NCBI RefSeq assembly: GCF_005886345.1
Contig: NZ_PNEC01000064.1
Location: forward strand, 1 to 64,000
Direction: 5' to 3'
Length of the DNA: 64,000 bases
From: Pseudoalteromonas phenolica
GTDB taxonomy: Bacteria > Pseudomonadota > Gammaproteobacteria > Enterobacterales > Alteromonadaceae
Part shown: positions 54,165-63,723 of the stretch, piece by piece
Position numbering within the stretch: position 1 is the stretch's first letter
Layout: each line of letters opens with the position of its first letter
Notes under the pieces: generated by a model
Databases searched by the model: none
Told to the model about the DNA's origin: nothing
The model's input: the letters and a program-made list of their open reading frames with translations, nothing else
Made by a program: the position numbers and the translations under genes

Positions 54165-54557
54165 ATGAGAGAATTTTCTCGTACTGACAGAGTTGCACAG
54201 CAAATTCAAAAAGAAATCGCTGTGATCTTACAAAGAGAAATTAAAGATCCGCGTTTAGGTTTTGTGACGGTTTCTGCCGTTGAAGTTTCAAGAGACCTTT
54301 CATACGCGAAAATCTTCGTGACTGTGTTAAATACCAGTGATGAAGATAAAACTAAACAGAGCGTACAAATACTGAATGATGCAACGGGTTATATTCGTTC
54401 TATTTTAGGTAAACGTATTCGCGCTCGCATTATGCCTGAGTTGAGATTTGTGGTTGATACATCTCTTCTTGAAGGTATGCGTATTTCTAACTTAGTTGAC
54501 TCTGTGATCCGTGAAGACAATGCAAAGCGCGGCCCAGAGGAAGAAAGTGAAGAGTAA
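54165..54557 (+). CDS. rbfA: Ribosome-binding factor A
   Basis: A 130-residue RbfA, a KH-like protein that helps 16S rRNA 5' end processing and cold adaptation. REFSRTDRVAQQIQKEIA opens the protein and ILQREIKDPRLGFVTVSAVEVSRDL is the family core, with LRFVVDTSLLEGMRI near the end. The start at the ATG of 54165 is preferred over the GTG two codons earlier. It lies 6 bases before truB. Confidence 0.96.
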   Translation: MREFSRTDRVAQQIQKEIAVILQREIKDPRLGFVTVSAVEVSRDLSYAKIFVTVLNTSDEDKTKQSVQILNDATGYIRSILGKRIRARIMPELRFVVDTSLLEGMRISNLVDSVIREDNAKRGPEEESEE

Positions 54558-54562
54558 TTAGC

Positions 54563-55501
54563 ATGGCGAGACGATCTAAAGGTCGCCCGGTTGATGGCAT
54601 TTTACTTCTTCATAAGCCAGAAGGCATTTCTTCAAATAAAGCATTACAGCGCGCTAAAGGAATTTACTTTGCGCAAAAAGCAGGTCACACAGGGGCACTA
54701 GACCCACTTGCAACAGGTATGCTACCAATTTGTTTTGGTGAAGCGACTAAGTTCAGCCAGTTTTTACTTGATACTGATAAAACGTACGTTGTTAGAGCTA
54801 AGCTCGGCGAGCGTACCACCACCTCAGACTCTGACGGTGAAGTAGTCGAAACACGTCCAGTTGCAGTGACGCAAGAAATGCTTGAAGAGCAAGTAGCTAG
54901 CTTTTTAGGTGAATCAGATCAGTACCCTTCGATGTACTCAGCGCTGAAATACGAAGGCAAGCCTTTGTATTTTTATGCAAGACAAGGTATCGAAGTGCCA
55001 CGAAAATGTCGCAAGATCAATGTGTTCAGTTTAACCCTTGACGAATATGACGCGGAAAATGAAGAAATTCAAATGACAGTGCATGTGTCGAAAGGCACTT
55101 ATATTCGCACGATTGTTGACGACTTAGGTGAAAAGCTTGGCTGTGGTGCACATGTGATTATGCTTCATCGTTCGAAAGTGGGGCATTATCCAAGTGATAA
55201 AATGCTGACACTAGAGCAACTTGAAGAAAAGCTTAATCAGGCGAAGGCAGAAGATTTACCTGCATGTACGTATCTTGACGAATTGCTGTTACCCATGGAT
55301 ACCGCACTCGTTGATTTACCTTGTATTGAAATTGATGAAGCGCAAGGCATTGCATTTGGCCACGGTCAAACGGTAAGTTGTGGTGAGTTGCCAGACGGTC
55401 CAATTAAAGTTGTTGCCAATGGACAATTTGCCGGTGTGGGTGAGCGTAATGATCAAGGCTTACTCAAAGCAAAACGTGCACTTTCAAGTCAACAAGATTA
55501 A
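54563..55501 (+). CDS. truB: tRNA pseudouridine-55 synthase TruB
   Basis: A 312-residue TruB, which makes pseudouridine 55 in the TpsiC loop of tRNAs. The catalytic aspartate is in GHTGALDPLATGMLP; KTYVVRAKLGERTTTSDSDGE and YSALKYEGKPLYFYARQG are also conserved. The C-terminal PUA domain (about 250-312) is present. It lies 5 bases after rbfA and ends about 100 bases before rpsO. Confidence 0.97.
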   Translation: MARRSKGRPVDGILLLHKPEGISSNKALQRAKGIYFAQKAGHTGALDPLATGMLPICFGEATKFSQFLLDTDKTYVVRAKLGERTTTSDSDGEVVETRPVAVTQEMLEEQVASFLGESDQYPSMYSALKYEGKPLYFYARQGIEVPRKCRKINVFSLTLDEYDAENEEIQMTVHVSKGTYIRTIVDDLGEKLGCGAHVIMLHRSKVGHYPSDKMLTLEQLEEKLNQAKAEDLPACTYLDELLLPMDTALVDLPCIEIDEAQGIAFGHGQTVSCGELPDGPIKVVANGQFAGVGERNDQGLLKAKRALSSQQD

Positions 55502-55605
55502 AGACTAGAGTTTAGGTGTGAATGCTGATAAACTACGCGCCGCTTCCCGCTTTGGCTGAATTAGTGATCGGCTAAAGCACAATTTAAATTTATTTTGGAG
55601 TTATT

Positions 55606-55875
55606 ATGTCACTAAGCAACCAAGAAAAAGCAGAAATCGTAGCAAAATTCGCACGTGCAGAAGGCGACACTGGTTCACCAGAAGTACAAGTTGCACTTCT
55701 AACTGCTGACATCAACAAGCTACAAGGCCACTTCGCTAACCATAAGCATGATTTCCACTCACGTCGTGGTCTTCTACGTAAAGTTAGCCAACGTCGTAAC
55801 CTTCTAGACTACCTAAAAGGTAAGAGTGTTGAGCGTTATTCTGCACTAATCAAAGAGCTTGGCCTACGTCGCTAA
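55606..55875 (+). CDS. rpsO: Ribosomal protein S15
   Basis: An 89-residue S15 with complete family sequence (FARAEGDTGSPEVQVALLT, HKHDFHSRRGLLRKVSQRR). It binds the central domain of 16S rRNA. The GGAG seven bases before the ATG is clear. As in E. coli, it precedes pnp with a terminator between them. Confidence 0.98.
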   Translation: MSLSNQEKAEIVAKFARAEGDTGSPEVQVALLTADINKLQGHFANHKHDFHSRRGLLRKVSQRRNLLDYLKGKSVERYSALIKELGLRR

Positions 55876-55910
55876 TCTTTTTGTTTATGTTGGCTTTTTA
55901 GCCAATGATA

Positions 55911-55938
55911 AAAAAGGGGCCTAATCGCCCCTTTTTTT
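55911..55938 (+). terminator. Intrinsic terminator after rpsO
   Basis: GGGGC and GCCCC form a stem preceded by a run of As and followed by seven Ts. A smaller hairpin (TTGGCT/AGCCAA, 55890-55905) lies just before it. Confidence 0.9.
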
Positions 55939-56004
55939 GTGGGTATTCTACAAGTATAATTACTCGCACTTGGCAATTATGTCGAGTGAACGCTGACGCG
56001 TTAG

Positions 56005-56056
56005 CCAATTGTAGTACTTAAGCGGATTTATTTAGTCTGCTTAAGACTGTAATTGG
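56005..56056 (+). promoter_or_regulatory. Long hairpin in the pnp leader (RNase III-type site)
   Basis: CCAATT (56005-56010) faces AATTGG (56051-56056) and CTTAAGC (56017-56023) faces GCTTAAG (56039-56045), giving a long interrupted stem between rpsO and pnp. In E. coli a hairpin here is cut by RNase III so that PNPase can repress its own mRNA; the same role is inferred. Confidence 0.6.
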
Positions 56057-56098
56057 TGATTGTTGGCGTTTTATTTTGTTTTAAATAAGGAAAATATT

Positions 56099-58225
56099 GT
56101 GCAAGCAATTATTAAAGAATTTCAACTAGGTCAACATACCGTGACCCTAGAAACAGGTGCAATTGCACGTCAAGCTGATGGTGCGGTTCTAGCTAGCATC
56201 GGTGACACTTCAGTATTAGTATCTGTTGTTGGTAAGCGTGAAGCAGCACCAGGTCAAGACTTCTTCCCACTAACAGTGAACTACCAAGAGCGTATGTATG
56301 CTGCTGGTCGTATTCCTGGTGGCTTCTTAAAGCGTGAAGGTCGTCCAAACGACGGTGAAACATTGATCGCACGTCTAATTGACCGTCCAATTCGTCCACT
56401 TTTCCCAGACGGTTTCGTAAACGAAGTACAAGTTATTGCAACAGTTGTATCTGTAAACCCTGACATCCAGCCAGATATGGTTGCGATGATTGGTACGTCA
56501 GCAGCACTTGCTATTTCTGGTATTCCATTTAACGGTCCACTAGGTGCAGTTCGTGTAGGTTACACTGATGGTCAATACGTACTTAACCCAACACTGACTG
56601 AGCTTGAATCAAGCAAGCTAGACCTAGTTGTTGCAGGTACTGAAAACGCAGTATTAATGGTTGAATCAGAAGCTGAAGTTCTGACTGAAGAAGAGATGCT
56701 AGGTGCAGTTGTTTATGGTCATGAACAAGCACAGGCTATCATCAAAGCTGTAGAAGAATTCAAAGCAGAAGCGGGTAAACCAGCTTGGGATTGGACAGCA
56801 CCGGAAAAGAACGTAACACTTGCTGATAAAATCGCTGCAATCGCAGAAGAGAAAGTAGGCGCTGCTTACCTGATCACTGATAAAGTGGCTCGTAAAGAAG
56901 CGATTTCTGCTGCTAAAGCAGAAGTTGTTGAAAAACTAACTGCTGAGCTTGCTGAAGATGAGTCTTTAGACGAGCAAGAAGTTGGTAAGCTGTTTGGTTC
57001 TCTTGAGAAGAAGACAGTTCGTGGTCGTATCATCGCAGGTGAAAAACGTATCGATGGTCGCGAACCAGACATGGTTCGTGCACTAGACGTAATGACGGGT
57101 GTACTTCCTCGTACACACGGTTCTGCTATCTTCACACGTGGTGAAACTCAGGCGTTAGTAACTGCAACTTTAGGTACTGAGCGTGATTCACAGCTAATTG
57201 ACGACCTAACAGGTACTCAAAAGCACCATTTCATGTTGCACTACAACTTCCCTCCATTCTGTGTAGGTGAAACTGGTTTTGTAGGTTCGCCTAAGCGTCG
57301 TGAAATTGGTCACGGTAACCTAGCTAAGCGTGGTGTTGCAGCGGTTCTTCCTACACTTGAAGAGTTCCCATACTCAATTCGTGTAGTATCAGAAATCACT
57401 GAATCAAATGGTTCATCTTCAATGGCTTCTGTATGTGGTACGTCACTTGCGCTTATGAACGCGGGTGTACCAGTTAAAGCATCTGTTGCGGGTATCGCAA
57501 TGGGTTTAGTTAAAGAAGGCGACGACTTTGTTGTTCTTTCTGATATCTTAGGTGATGAAGATCACTTAGGTGACATGGACTTTAAAGTAGCTGGTACTAA
57601 CGCTGGTGTTACTGCACTTCAAATGGATATCAAGATTGAAGGTATCACAAAAGAAATCATGCAGATCGCACTTAAGCAAGCAAAAGCGGCACGTTTACAC
57701 ATCCTAGGTGTGATGGACCAAGCTATTGCGGCACCTTCAGAAGAGCTGTCTGAATTTGCACCGCGTATCTACACAATGAACATTCCACCGAAGAAGATTG
57801 CAGACGTTATCGGTAAAGGTGGTGCAACAATTCGTCAGCTTACTGAAGAAACTGGCACAACGATCGAAATCGAAGATGACGGTACAGTTAAGATTGCTGC
57901 AACAGATGGTCAAAGTGCGAAAGACGCAATTGCACGTGTAGAAGCGTTAACGGCTGAGCTTGAAGTTGGCACGCTTTACACAGGTAAAGTTGTTCGTATC
58001 GTTGACTTTGGTGCATTCGTAAATGTACTACCTGGTAAAGATGGTCTAGTACACATTTCTCAGATCAGTGAAGAGCGTGTAAATAACGTGTCTGATCACC
58101 TAACTGTAGGTCAAGAAGTTAAAGTTAAAGTACTTGAAGTTGACCGTCAGGGCCGTGTTCGTCTGAGCATCAAAGAAGCGGTAGAGAAAAAAGCAGACGC
58201 TGAGCAAGAAAAGCCAGCTGAATAA
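56099..58225 (+). CDS. pnp: Polynucleotide phosphorylase
   Basis: A 708-residue PNPase: two RNase PH domains (about 1-230 and 310-540) separated by an alpha-helical linker, a KH domain (about 553-615; IADVIGKGGATIRQLTEETG) and an S1 domain (about 620-690). The trimeric enzyme degrades RNA from the 3' end using phosphate and joins the degradosome. The second PH domain keeps GSSSMASVCGTSLALM. The start is GTG at 56099 after AAGG; the longer frame from 56060 extends into the leader and is rejected. Confidence 0.97.
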   Translation: MQAIIKEFQLGQHTVTLETGAIARQADGAVLASIGDTSVLVSVVGKREAAPGQDFFPLTVNYQERMYAAGRIPGGFLKREGRPNDGETLIARLIDRPIRPLFPDGFVNEVQVIATVVSVNPDIQPDMVAMIGTSAALAISGIPFNGPLGAVRVGYTDGQYVLNPTLTELESSKLDLVVAGTENAVLMVESEAEVLTEEEMLGAVVYGHEQAQAIIKAVEEFKAEAGKPAWDWTAPEKNVTLADKIAAIAEEKVGAAYLITDKVARKEAISAAKAEVVEKLTAELAEDESLDEQEVGKLFGSLEKKTVRGRIIAGEKRIDGREPDMVRALDVMTGVLPRTHGSAIFTRGETQALVTATLGTERDSQLIDDLTGTQKHHFMLHYNFPPFCVGETGFVGSPKRREIGHGNLAKRGVAAVLPTLEEFPYSIRVVSEITESNGSSSMASVCGTSLALMNAGVPVKASVAGIAMGLVKEGDDFVVLSDILGDEDHLGDMDFKVAGTNAGVTALQMDIKIEGITKEIMQIALKQAKAARLHILGVMDQAIAAPSEELSEFAPRIYTMNIPPKKIADVIGKGGATIRQLTEETGTTIEIEDDGTVKIAATDGQSAKDAIARVEALTAELEVGTLYTGKVVRIVDFGAFVNVLPGKDGLVHISQISEERVNNVSDHLTVGQEVKVKVLEVDRQGRVRLSIKEAVEKKADAEQEKPAE

Positions 58226-58250
58226 TTTGTTTTCTCTCATGTAACAATGA

Positions 58251-58276
58251 AAAGGGGCTGTTAGGCCCCTTTTTTT
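58251..58276 (+). terminator. Intrinsic terminator after pnp
   Basis: AAAGGGGC and GCCCCTTT pair over a TGTTAG loop and are followed by a T-tract, 25 bases after the pnp stop. Confidence 0.9.
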
Positions 58277-58357
58277 ATGTTTTAATGGCACTTAATGCAA
58301 TTTAGGTTGTCAGCATAGTGTAATGAAAATTTTTCGCTGATCTCAAAAAGGAAACTA

Positions 58358-59239
58358 ATGAAGTTTAAATCATTTCTAGTCGCATCACTGGTTGCGATCA
58401 CTTTGTCAGGTTGTCAAACGACATCAGAGCAACAAGATGCGAAGTCAGTTGCGAATGTTCCTTTGGGTGTGCCACTCGCACCAAATTATAGAAATGAAAT
58501 TGAAATTGCGCGCTACACAGAGGTGTTGCAATCGTCAGAAATGAGTACTGAGCAACAAGCCGAATTATTTCTCAGAAGAGGGCGTTTATACGATAGTGTG
58601 GGTCTATCAACATTAGCCCGTATCGATTTTAATCGAGCAGTAAAATTAAAACCCGACCTGGCTTCAGTTTATAATTTCTTAGGCATCCATCATACTTTAG
58701 CACAAGATTTTGGTAAGGCTTATGAAATGTTTGATGCAGTGCTTGAACTCGATGAGGAACATCAGTACGCGTATTTAAATCGGGGGATTGCATTATACTA
58801 CGGTGGCCGACCTGAGTTATCAAGTCAAGACTTTGAAGCGTTCTTGTCTCGCTCTCCTTCAGATGCATACAGAGTACTGTGGTTGTACTTGGCTCAAGCA
58901 AATGTAGACCCAGCAAGTGCTTATCAACAATTACAGGCTAACAGTCAAGCTTTAAATCCTGACAAGTGGTCAACTCAACTTGTACAGCTCTATTTAGGGC
59001 AAGTATCAGAAACACAATTCTTAGCGCAAATTTCAGAAGGTGTTGGTGGCCAGCAACAATATTTAGAACGTTTATGTGAAGCTTACTTTTATTTAGCTAA
59101 GTTGTATCAAGCACGTGGTAAACAAGCTGTGGCAGTTGATTTTTTTAAGCTTGCACTTGCTACGAATGTTTATGAGTTTGTAGAGCATAAATACGCCCGT
59201 TTAGAATTAGAGCTATTTGCTGGTGTTAAGGCAGGCTAA
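58358..59239 (+). CDS. nlpI: Lipoprotein NlpI
   Basis: A 293-residue outer-membrane lipoprotein. The lipobox is LSGC (Cys19), and the mature part consists of TPR helices: AELFLRRGRLYDSVG, ASVYNFLGIHHTLAQDF, YAYLNRGIALYYGGRPELS, typical of NlpI. In E. coli NlpI is an adaptor for the peptidase Prc and organises peptidoglycan endopeptidases; its gene also follows pnp there. AAGGAAAC lies just before the ATG. Confidence 0.95.
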   Translation: MKFKSFLVASLVAITLSGCQTTSEQQDAKSVANVPLGVPLAPNYRNEIEIARYTEVLQSSEMSTEQQAELFLRRGRLYDSVGLSTLARIDFNRAVKLKPDLASVYNFLGIHHTLAQDFGKAYEMFDAVLELDEEHQYAYLNRGIALYYGGRPELSSQDFEAFLSRSPSDAYRVLWLYLAQANVDPASAYQQLQANSQALNPDKWSTQLVQLYLGQVSETQFLAQISEGVGGQQQYLERLCEAYFYLAKLYQARGKQAVAVDFFKLALATNVYEFVEHKYARLELELFAGVKAG

Positions 59240-60353
59240 TTACTTTTTTCTAAGTATTTTGATGTTAATGATCGGCAGCAGTGCCGATCATCCCAAATTG
59301 AAGAACTTAATCACTCAGTCTGAGTTTTTAGCACAATATCCTCAAAGCTATTACTTAATTAAAATTGAGCTATCAAAACTTCCTATTAGTACGCTAAAAC
59401 AACTAAAAGTACTCGAAAACCCTCAAATTAATTTTTATTTATTACGACATCTAATTGATGTGGGTGCTTTTGAGCAAGCTTTACCTTACTGGTCGACGAT
59501 TCCAAAAAAATTACCCACTCAACAGCTTGAAAGCTTAATTGAAGTATTATTAAAGTTAGGTAAATGGCATGAATTAACATTGTTGTCCAAGCACATTGAG
59601 CCCTTCGATCGTCTAGATAGTTTGTTGCAGTTGCAAGCTGGTAAAATAATAGAAAATATAGACAAACAGCAAATTAAACATTTACCTGTGAGGTTATTAC
59701 CGAAAGCGCTTAACTTTCATCAGTCGTGTAAAAATACAGTTTTGTTACTTGCTGATCACTTAGAAGCCAGCATACATTTGCAAAAGCTACGTGCTCAATA
59801 TAATAAACAGCCGGAGCCAAGCCCAAATAGCTTTTGCATGAGTGAAGTATTCTATGTTGGTTCGGCGCTAGATTGTACAGAGGGCTTTAATGGCTTTGCA
59901 CTGTGTAATTTAAATCAATCATTGCCACATGCTGATTATCAGATAATTATGACCAAACGTGGCCTGGCAAATGTGCACAATAAACAAATGACTCTGAGCT
60001 TACAAAGCGATATTGATGTACTTATTCATGAGCTTATGCATTTTAGCGGTTTTGAAGATGAATACGCTGTGTATGGTAGAAAGGCAAAGTGGCTATGTAA
60101 TTCTTCAGGCCTTAAAGCACCGAATTTATATATTGGCACAGTGCAGTCGGCACCAGTTGATTGGTCACCGGCGAAAACATGTGAAAAAGGTCGGCTAAAA
60201 GCATTTAAACCCTCAAGTCAATGGAGCAAAATGCAGTACCAAGAGCTGCCCTTAACAGAGCAATATCGGCAGCTTTGGCGTAAAAAAATAGTCCAAGATT
60301 GGCAATTTAAACAAAAGATGCAGGCAAATAAGGGTGAAGTAATTATTAACTAA
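59217..60353 (+). CDS. Exported HExxH zinc-metalloprotease-like protein
   Basis: A 378-residue protein with a hydrophobic N-terminus (about 9-20, signal-like), a helical middle resembling TPR-like hairpins (about 40-180), and a C-terminal region with DVLIHELMHFSGFEDEY near residue 268, an HExxH zinc motif with a possible third acidic ligand close behind. Four cysteines cluster in the C-terminal half. No family is recognised. Its frame begins at a TTG inside the end of nlpI (23-base overlap); a GTG at 59223 is another possible start. Overlap with nlpI suggests co-expression. Confidence 0.72.
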   Translation: MLVLRQANYFFLSILMLMIGSSADHPKLKNLITQSEFLAQYPQSYYLIKIELSKLPISTLKQLKVLENPQINFYLLRHLIDVGAFEQALPYWSTIPKKLPTQQLESLIEVLLKLGKWHELTLLSKHIEPFDRLDSLLQLQAGKIIENIDKQQIKHLPVRLLPKALNFHQSCKNTVLLLADHLEASIHLQKLRAQYNKQPEPSPNSFCMSEVFYVGSALDCTEGFNGFALCNLNQSLPHADYQIIMTKRGLANVHNKQMTLSLQSDIDVLIHELMHFSGFEDEYAVYGRKAKWLCNSSGLKAPNLYIGTVQSAPVDWSPAKTCEKGRLKAFKPSSQWSKMQYQELPLTEQYRQLWRKKIVQDWQFKQKMQANKGEVIIN

Positions 60354-60583
60354 GCGGCTCACTTATATCCAATTTTATAATTTAATCTGAATTGTTTGTT
60401 AATTTCGTCTAGTATTTAACCAGCTGGGGGCTAAAACTATAGACAACTCAAACACTAATAAAGTATAAATTGTAGCAGTTTTGCATGGAGAAAATGCGCA
60501 GTTAGATGCATAGTTTTCCATGACCATCAGTGTTTAGTTACACTGTTTGTCTCTGTGACAGCACAATAAAAAAGGTTAATTAT
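60354..60583. other. Upstream region of the mrp operon
   Basis: This 230-base gap precedes mrpA and must contain its promoter. I did not find a clear promoter, terminator or RNA gene. Confidence 0.4.
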
Positions 60584-63376
60584 ATGACTTTGCTTTGGAT
60601 ACCTCTGTTATCCTTTTTTGGCAGTATTATTTCATCATTAACAGGTAAGTTAACGCGCAACCAAACCACCGCTTTAACACTTGTGATGCCTGCGATTGCA
60701 TTAATACTGGTCATTAACTCTGCTGCAGATGTTTTTGCGGGTGAAGTACTTCGTGAAAGCGTCAATTGGGTCCCTGCACTTGGCCTCGAGTTATCATTCC
60801 GACTTGACGGGCTCTCACTGTTATTTGTCTTAATGATTCTAGGTATTGGCATGCTAGTTATTTTTTATGCCCGTTATTACCTAAGTGAAAAAGATTCCAT
60901 GCCAAAATTATTCGCTTACCTGATGCTTTTTATGACGGCGATGCTAGGTATTGTAACAGCGAATAATGTACTCCAACTTTGGTTATTCTGGGAGCTGACC
61001 AGCATTAGTTCATTCTTATTAATTAGCTATTGGTGGAGTAAATCTGAGGCACGTAAAGGCGCGCGTATGGCGCTTACTATCACAGGTGCTGGTGGTTTAG
61101 CTTTGCTTGCTGGCTTGTTGATGCTAGGTCATATTGTTGGTAGTTATGACATTGATGTTATTTTAGCAAGTCGAGAGCTTATTCAAGCCCATAACTTATA
61201 CGAAGTCACATTAGTGCTAGTATTACTTGGTGCATTTACAAAGTCAGCGCAGTTTCCATTTCATTTCTGGTTACCCCATGCTATGGCTGCGCCTACACCT
61301 GTAAGTGCTTACTTACACAGTGCAACCATGGTTAAAGCTGGTATTTTCCTACTCGCACGTTTTTATCCTGCACTTGCGGGTACTGAACTTTGGTTCATCT
61401 TAGTTGGCTTGACGGGTTTGGCAACACTCATTTTTGCCGCTTATGTGGCGTTATTTAAGCATGATCTAAAAGGGTTGCTTGCATATTCAACCATCAGCCA
61501 TTTAGGTTTAATTACGCTGTTATTTGGCTTAGATACCGAGCTGGCAACCGTTGCTGCAATTTTCCATATCATTAACCATGCAACATTCAAAGCGTCATTG
61601 TTTATGGCTGCGGGTATTATCGACCATGAAACGGGCACACGTGATATGCGTAAGCTCAATGGTATGTGGCGATTTATGCCCTATACAGCAACTTTAGCAA
61701 TGGTCGCAGCTGCCTCTATGGCTGGTGTTCCATTATTAAATGGGTTCCTTTCAAAAGAAATGTTTTTTGCTGAGACTTTGCATCAACAATTATTGGGTTC
61801 AATGTCTTGGTTAGTGCCTGTACTTGCAACCATTGCTGCGGCATTCTCTGTAGCATATTCAGCAAGATTTATTCATGATGTTTTCTTTAATGGTGACCCA
61901 ATCGATCTAGAAAAAACACCTCATGAACCGCCACGTTATATGCGTATTCCAATAGAAATTTTAGTCGCTCTCTGTTTAATTGTGGGGATGTTCCCTAACT
62001 TTGTGGTTCATGACATTATTTATACTGCAGCTGATGCAGTGTTAGCTGGTCAAGTTCCTGAATACAAGATTTCACTTTGGCACGGTTTTAATTTACCGTT
62101 ATTGATGAGTGCTATTGCGGTTGCAGGTGGTGTGCTTATTTACACTCAGCGTAAATACTTATTCCAATTTCAAGCGTCATTGCCACCTATGACGGGTAAA
62201 AAGATGTTTGATGGCTCTGTTTCTAGACTGGTAAGGTGGAGTCAAAATAAAATTTCGGCCATTGAAAACGGATCTTTACAACGTTATTTAATGCTGATGT
62301 TTGTCATTGTTTTACTTGCTGCAGGTTGGCCTTTATTCGAAATGGCGCAATTAGCCGGTAATAACCCTCTGACACCGGTTGATGTGCACAATGGCATCGG
62401 AGCAGGTTTATTAATGATAGCAGCCATTGCAACAGTAATTTGGCACCGACAGCGCATGATTTCGCTTTTAATGCTATCTGTAGTTGGTTTGATGGTCTCT
62501 ATCGCCTTCACGCGCTTCTCTGCGCCAGATTTAGCTTTAACTCAATTAACGGTTGAAGTTGTAACGATTATTTTGCTTATGCTAGCGCTGTTCTTCTTAC
62601 CACAGAAGTCACCAAAAGCATCAAGTTCGGTTCGTGTATTACGTGATTTAGGTATCGCTTCAGCCATCGGCATTGTCGTTGGTAGTATCTGTTATGCATT
62701 AATCACTCGTCCATTCTCAAGTATTTCAGATTTCTTTATTGCCAATGCTAAAACCGGCGGCGGTGGTACAAACGTTGTTAATGTCATCCTTGTGGATTTC
62801 CGAGGCTTCGATACTTTAGGTGAAATTACTGTATTAGGTATTGCAGCATTAGGTATTTATAAACTTCTGGTGAACTTACCTTTATTTATGCCAGGTTCTG
62901 ATAGTGAAGGACGTCCATGGGCAAAAGAGCGTTACCCGTTGTTACTTGCAAGTATCTCGCAGAGCTTACTACCCCTTGCGCTGTTAGTGTCTTTCTATAT
63001 CTTCCTTCGTGGGCATAATTTACCAGGTGGTGGCTTTATAGCTGGACTAGTGACAGCAATAGCGTTCATTTTGCAATATATTGCACATGGCTCGAATTGG
63101 ATCGCAGAACGCCTAACTATAAACTATCGAAAGATCATTGCGTCAGGCATTGCAATTGCTCTTGCCACAGGCGTGGGTAGTTGGTTCTTCGGTCGTCCAT
63201 TCTTAAAAACCTGGTTTGATTACTTCGACCTGCCTGTTATAGGGCAAATCGAATTAGCCAGTGCGTTAGTATTTGATTTAGGTGTTTACATCACAGTTGT
63301 TGGTGCAACTCTAATGATATTGGCGAGTTTAGGTAAGTTGACTGCCAATGCACCAAAAGAAGAGGTAAATATTTAA
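60584..63376 (+). CDS. mrpA: Mrp-type Na+/H+ antiporter subunit A (with MrpB-like end)
   Basis: A 930-residue inner-membrane protein of the Mrp/Mnh/Pha cation-proton antiporter. The N-terminal about 500 residues resemble the complex I proton-pumping subunits NuoL/ND5 (LWLFWELTSISSFLLIS, FPFHFWLPHAMAAPTPVSAYLHSATMVKAG and LLAYSTISHLGLI are canonical when read in pieces). The C-terminal part contains the MrpB-like region (FYIFLRGHNLPGGGFIAGLV). The complex exchanges cytosolic Na+ for protons, important in seawater bacteria. AAGG before the ATG at 60584 favours that start over the longer frame from 60530. Confidence 0.95.
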   Translation: MTLLWIPLLSFFGSIISSLTGKLTRNQTTALTLVMPAIALILVINSAADVFAGEVLRESVNWVPALGLELSFRLDGLSLLFVLMILGIGMLVIFYARYYLSEKDSMPKLFAYLMLFMTAMLGIVTANNVLQLWLFWELTSISSFLLISYWWSKSEARKGARMALTITGAGGLALLAGLLMLGHIVGSYDIDVILASRELIQAHNLYEVTLVLVLLGAFTKSAQFPFHFWLPHAMAAPTPVSAYLHSATMVKAGIFLLARFYPALAGTELWFILVGLTGLATLIFAAYVALFKHDLKGLLAYSTISHLGLITLLFGLDTELATVAAIFHIINHATFKASLFMAAGIIDHETGTRDMRKLNGMWRFMPYTATLAMVAAASMAGVPLLNGFLSKEMFFAETLHQQLLGSMSWLVPVLATIAAAFSVAYSARFIHDVFFNGDPIDLEKTPHEPPRYMRIPIEILVALCLIVGMFPNFVVHDIIYTAADAVLAGQVPEYKISLWHGFNLPLLMSAIAVAGGVLIYTQRKYLFQFQASLPPMTGKKMFDGSVSRLVRWSQNKISAIENGSLQRYLMLMFVIVLLAAGWPLFEMAQLAGNNPLTPVDVHNGIGAGLLMIAAIATVIWHRQRMISLLMLSVVGLMVSIAFTRFSAPDLALTQLTVEVVTIILLMLALFFLPQKSPKASSSVRVLRDLGIASAIGIVVGSICYALITRPFSSISDFFIANAKTGGGGTNVVNVILVDFRGFDTLGEITVLGIAALGIYKLLVNLPLFMPGSDSEGRPWAKERYPLLLASISQSLLPLALLVSFYIFLRGHNLPGGGFIAGLVTAIAFILQYIAHGSNWIAERLTINYRKIIASGIAIALATGVGSWFFGRPFLKTWFDYFDLPVIGQIELASALVFDLGVYITVVGATLMILASLGKLTANAPKEEVNI

Positions 63377-63723
63377 TGGAAATCTTATATGCATCTTGCG
63401 TAGGTTTATTGGTTGCGTGCGGCGTATTTTTAATTTTGCGCTCACGAACTTTCCCCGTGGTATTAGGCCTCACTATGTTGTCGTACGCAGTGAATTTATT
63501 TTTATTTGCGTCTGGCCGTTTAACGCTAAACAAAGCGGCTGTTCTTGGCTACAGCTCAGATTACGCAGACCCTTTACCGCAAGCTTTAGTGTTAACGGCA
63601 ATTGTAATTGGCTTTGCAATGACTGCATTTGTGGTGATTTTAGCGATTAGAGGGCGTGCCGATTTAGGTAACGACCATGTTAATGGTCAAGTTCCGACAA
63701 ATAATAACAAGGGCAAAGCATGA
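63376..63723 (+). CDS. mrpC: Mrp antiporter subunit C
   Basis: A 115-residue, three-helix membrane protein homologous to NuoK. LYASCVGLLVACGVFLILRS opens it, and DPLPQALVLTAIVIGFAMTAFVV is the conserved MrpC/NuoK segment with a buried charged region. Its start overlaps the mrpA stop (TAATG), and its stop overlaps mrpD (ATGA), so translation is probably coupled. Confidence 0.95.
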   Translation: MEILYASCVGLLVACGVFLILRSRTFPVVLGLTMLSYAVNLFLFASGRLTLNKAAVLGYSSDYADPLPQALVLTAIVIGFAMTAFVVILAIRGRADLGNDHVNGQVPTNNNKGKA

